Shown in pieces: positions 60,189 to 64,000 of a DNA stretch of 64,000 bases. The position numbers and the translations under genes were made by a program. Source of the stretch: Inonotus obliquus (lineage: Eukaryota > Basidiomycota > Agaricomycetes > Hymenochaetales > Hymenochaetaceae); assembly GCA_032164295.1 (NCBI GenBank), contig JAJHTX010000004.1:1612001-1676000 (forward strand), read 5' to 3'. Under the pieces are notes generated by a model. That model ran no database searches. It saw only the letters and a program-made list of their open reading frames with translations, and was not told the DNA's origin. Each line of letters begins with the position of its first letter. Position 1 is the first letter of the stretch.

Positions 60189-60427
60189 TGTTTGCTTGAC
60201 GGATAGCGGCCCTTCAATAAGAGCCTTGCAAGTACCGTAGACGATTCAACCGACGTTATATCCTCAAGTCTTGAGACAGAATATAATTTCACGGATTACG
60301 TCATGCCTACAATGAATGAAATGAAATCGACGATCACTAATTCACTCCTCTCACGGGCCCGCTGTAGTGCCTCTTTTTCTACCGCAGAGTCCGCGACTGA
60401 AGAAACTGAGCTAGATTATCCTTAATC
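60189..60427. promoter_or_regulatory. Divergent promoter of DOM34 and the phosducin-like gene
   Basis: 239 bases between outward-facing starts, with no clear TATA. Repeated aatgaatgaaatgaaatc near 60311-60329 is the only notable pattern. Role inferred from orientation. Confidence 0.45.
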
Positions 60428-61345
60428 ATGGATATTAAGGACCAGTCCCATTCGTCCCATGCTATTGCGCCAAACGAACGGCCGGAAGGCTCGAATACAA
60501 GCGACGACGAGATCTTCGAGGAACTGGAACGAGAGATTGAGGAAGACTTTGACATGACCGCCTTCAGGGAACAGCGGTTAGAAGAGCTGAAACGAGAGTA
60601 AGTCGGGATTCTCGTCTATCCTTCTCACTATTTCCATTTCATTTCATTAAAACTTAGAATGAACACCACAAGAACTATGAGAGAACAAGGGCATGGTAGG
60701 CTCGAAGAGGTCTCAGATGAAAAGGAAGTGATACGGATTAGTGCGTGAGTGATTTCATAGAACTTGAGAAATGGTTGCCAAGCAGGGAGACTCAAGGTCC
60801 GAGAAGCGTTGTGCCATTCACTTCTACCACCGCGATTTCAAAAGATGCGAGATTATGAATAAGCATTTAGAAGTAAGCAAGCCACATAAGATAGGGAATG
60901 ACTCCTTACAACTTTCACAGGTGCTTGCTCCAAAACACTTCGAGACGCGCTTCCTCAAAGTCTTCGTCGAAAATATTCCATGGCTCGTCGAACGTCTACA
61001 GATCAAGGTGCTCCCTTGTGTGATCTGCTTCATCAACGGGGAAACAAAATACCGGCATGTGATAACGTGTATACCTCCATGAGTTGTTCTGATCTTCATT
61101 TCCAGTCTGGTTGGATTTGAGGAGTTCGGAAATTCTGATGCGTTTGAGACTGCCGCGTTGGAACTACGTCTCCAAACGTCGGGTATGTTGATAAAGAATT
61201 GACTTGTCTTACCGGACCTCACTCGTAACCGTTAGGGATTATCGACAAACCAAGCTTGCCATCAAAGCCGTTGATGACCATGTATAGCTCCTCGTCCAGC
61301 AAAATAAGCGGGCGAGCTGATAGGGATGATTCCGATTCAGACTAG
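60428..61345 (+). CDS. Phosducin-like/TXNDC9-type thioredoxin-fold protein (Plp1 family)
   Basis: Plp1/TXNDC9 proteins are co-chaperones of the CCT chaperonin in tubulin and actin folding. The model begins MDIKDQSHSSHAIAPNERPE. Exons 60428-60597, 60658-60744, 60797-60872 and one from 60921 were resolved, with two more introns downstream. An acidic helical N-terminus (DDEIFEELEREIEEDFDM, FREQRLEELKREM) is followed by RCAIHFYHRDFKRCEIMNKHLE, the position of the thioredoxin active site. Only one Cys (KRCEIM) is there, so redox catalysis is not expected. The fold continues with LAPKHFETRFLKVFVENIPWL, the cis-Pro region VLPCVICFING and LVGFEEFGNSDAFETAALE. The tail is Ser/Asp-rich. Total size is about 220 residues, as in the family. 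The join near 61065-61107 is the least certain. Confidence 0.85.
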
Positions 61346-61487
61346 TGATTATCGTATGGGATGATCGGCGATCGCTTGGAGGATGACGAAGAAATAGAGG
61401 TCGGGATCGGGATCGGGCGACGTCAGCCTCATCCGACAGCCTGCACTGTACGCGGAATTAGTGAAGAAATAAATTCCTTCGTGTCCT

Positions 61488-63965
61488 ATGCGTTCTCGTC
61501 TCAGGCCCGCTTTCTCTCAGCTTGTGCCTCGCAACGAGCGATTCTTTTTGTCCCATTCTTTCTCTTCTGTGATGGGAAAGCGTTCACACTCCGCGGAGGG
61601 TGGATCCACCAGCGATAGCCACAGGGCGAAGAAACCCCATGTTCAATTGAACCTGCTTTACAACAAGATAGCCACAGCTGAGAATGCCGCTGCTGTCGGT
61701 GAGAACCCTCCTCTCTGGATACTGCTGGATGCCGTCAAGACCGGTCCGAGCAAACTAGAAAAGGGGGATTCTGTTGTATATTGGATGAGGATGGAAGACT
61801 TGAGAGGTCCGTTGGATTTCTACGTGGTAATGCTGTTAAATGAATTACACGTGTTTGACAAATCTTCCCGAAGTTGCCGATAATAGGGCTCTGAGTTTAG
61901 CCTCCAAGCAAGCCCAGAAGGACGGCATCCCGCTGCTTGTTTTATTCGTTATTAGTCCACAAGACTACGAAGCTCACGATCGCGGCCCGAGACGCATAGA
62001 TTTCATGCTTCGTAATCTCAAGATTCTCAAGGTGAGACGCGTAACTGAGCCATTTTCACAGCAGACAACTTATCCATTCCACCAGGCATCTCTTTCCAAT
62101 GCTCATATTCCCTTATACACCACCACAATTGAACCTCGGCGGTCTATCCCCGCGAAAGTCATGGCATTGCTTCAGGGCTGGGGTGCCACTCGATTGTTTG
62201 CAAATATATCATACGAGGTTGATGAATTGCGGCGAGACATTGAATTATGTGAGCTCGGGAAGGATGCGGGCATTAAATGTGACTTTGTCCAGGATAAATT
62301 GGTAGTCAATCCTGGGGTAATTACGACTAAAGACGGAAAGGCTTATGCGGCGAGTACTAATCAACAAAATACCTTCCCATACTCATTTAGTTTCAATTAG
62401 GTTTATTCCCCATGGCAGAAGAAGTGGGCTGAATTAGTCAACAAGAATTTGAACTGGATTGACGAGGTGTCGGAGCCCCAGGCAAACCATGAAGGAATAC
62501 GAACCTCCAAGCAATTTGCCACCTTGTTCGATTCGGATATCCCTGAGTTCGTTAAGAGATTTGAATGTGCAGATAAAGACAACATGGCAAAGTACTGGCC
62601 TGCTGGGACCGACGCGGCATTGCAGGTAAAGTGTAGTGATTGTCGTTCTGGACATTGTTCTTAGAGAAATGAAGATGTTGGACCGTTTCTTGCATACGAA
62701 GGCCCGTTCGTGCCAGATCGGAGAGGTCTCACCCTTGTCAGAGGGTGCCGAGGACTCCGAGAAAAACAGTCGCATCAAAGAATACATCACCGGGCGAAAC
62801 CTCGCTGACAAGGATACAACTTCGCGATTGAGGTGACTCACACTAAACAGCCTTCTTGAACAATGCTGAACGGAAACTTTGACAGCCCGTATCTTGCTTC
62901 GGGTGTTCTTTCAGCCCGGGCTTGCGTGCGCGCTACAATTGCCTTCCTCAAGAACAAGAATGTCGAGGCCAGTAGAAATTCTGGTGTGGGAATGTGGGTT
63001 CAGGAAATTGGTGAATGCAATAAGAATTCCCTTCGGATCGGATATCGTACTGATTGTGATAGCCTGGCGAGACTTCTACAATCATGTTATGGTAGCCTAT
63101 CCCAGAGGTACGACTTCCAGCAATGGGTTTACTTCCTTGCTAATTAGCCGTTGTTAGTCTCCATGGGTAGACCTTACCTTGAAAAATTTTCGGATGTCAA
63201 ATGGGAGACGAATAATGAGCATCTCCAAGCTTGGAAGGATGGTAAAACTGGTGTACCAATAGTCGACGCGGTGAGTGGTTATTCAGTTCTGATGCCTTCG
63301 ATTGAACGAATCCTGTCCAAAGGCCATGAGGCAATTGAATGAGTTTGGTGCGGGTGATGATAAGTTTGCGATATTCCCACCAGGCTGACTTTCGGTTTGC
63401 TAGGATGGATGCATAACCGATGCCGGATGATCGTGGCAATGTATCTGACGAAAGATCTCATGCTTGATTGGAGACTCGGCGAAAAGGTGGGTATTTCGGT
63501 AGCCGTCTTCTGATGAATTTGTGTTCACGACTTCTTCAGTACTTCATGGAGAACCTTATTGACGGAGACTTGGCGTCGAATAATGGTGGTTGGCAGTGGA
63601 GCGCAAGCACTGGAACCGATCCTCAACCGTACTTCCGTATCTTCAATCCTTTATCGCAGAGCGAAAAGGTACTTACGCCTCCTGTGATGGCGTGTATAAT
63701 GTTTACCTTACGGCGCTACTTGATAGGCGGACCCATCCGGAAACTACATTCGCCACTACGTTCCAGAGTTGAGCAAGTTGAGCGGCAAAGGTATTAATAT
63801 CTTTGTCTCTCGTCTCGGAGTCATCTGATCCATTCTGTCACTTAAGCTATTCATGGACCTTCTGCAGAAAGTGCTAGGAAACACGGATATCCCATGGCAC
63901 TTGTAGACCATAAGATGGCGAGAGATAGGGCGCTCAGGCGTTACAAGAATCCTGGAGAGGAGTGA
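61488..63965 (+). CDS. PHR1: Class I CPD photolyase (deoxyribodipyrimidine photolyase)
   Basis: This flavoenzyme uses blue light and FADH- to split UV-induced cyclobutane pyrimidine dimers. Two in-frame starts exist. ATG at 61488 adds [20 protein letters not shown], an Arg-rich stretch like a mitochondrial presequence; ATG at 61572 starts [11 protein letters not shown]. The antenna domain contains [12 protein letters not shown]..., [20 protein letters not shown] and [11 protein letters not shown]. The FAD domain includes [35 protein letters not shown] and [59 protein letters not shown] comes next, then [15 protein letters not shown] and [15 protein letters not shown]. These are the strongest photolyase signatures. 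It ends [22 protein letters not shown]. Around ten short introns are present. It is complete and ends 35 bases before the window edge. Confidence 0.92.
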
Positions 63966-64000
63966 ATCATCTTTCTAGGCACCTGCGAATCAGTTCCATT

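Overview
This is a window of nuclear DNA from a filamentous fungus, most likely a basidiomycete of the Agaricomycetes. The genes are compact and split by many introns of about 43-80 bases, with GT-AG borders and CTAAC/CTRAY-like branch sites. Several gene architectures match what is known from basidiomycetes. Every protein-coding assignment below was made by joining exons by eye. In most genes the summed exon lengths keep one open frame from ATG to stop. No species is proposed.

Layout, left to right: HBS1 (minus, cut by the window edge) | RIM1 mitochondrial ssDNA-binding protein (plus) | gene-poor 1.6 kb | PEX12 (plus) | PHO81-type SPX-ankyrin-GDPD protein (plus) | ABC transporter (minus) | GTP cyclohydrolase I (plus) | 1.2 kb without a confident gene | THO2 (minus, about 7.5 kb) | RING-finger protein (plus) | AARSD1/AlaX-like tRNA editing protein (minus) | DJ-1/HSP31-family gene (plus) followed by a decayed tandem copy | NEM1-like phosphatase (plus) | SNF7 ESCRT-III (minus) | NDR-type kinase (minus) | coilin-like protein (plus) | SEC63 (plus) | GH88 glycosidase with a probable GPI anchor (minus) | disordered Pro-rich protein (minus) | mitochondrial PDK/BCKDK-type kinase (minus) | ORC4 (minus) | MED20 (plus) | JMJD7-like JmjC protein (minus) | ELG1/ATAD5 (plus) | bHLH factor (plus) | DOM34/pelota (minus) | phosducin-like/TXNDC9 protein (plus) | class I CPD photolyase (plus).

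The window is a housekeeping segment covering genome maintenance (RIM1, ORC4, ELG1, photolyase), mRNA export and transcription (THO2, MED20, bHLH), translation quality control (HBS1, DOM34, AARSD1-like), organelles and membranes (PEX12, NEM1, SNF7, SEC63) and phosphate/folate metabolism (PHO81, GCH1). I see no rRNA, tRNA, transposon or CRISPR array.

The most interesting points are: the DJ-1 pseudogene with its nucleophile cysteine mutated; an in-frame 57-nt intron that splits the iron-binding HxD motif of the JmjC gene; two or three GC-AG introns; a GPI-anchored GH88 enzyme; a fungal coilin; and both halves of the Dom34-Hbs1 ribosome-rescue complex in one 60-kb stretch. I did not find a clearly new multi-gene system.
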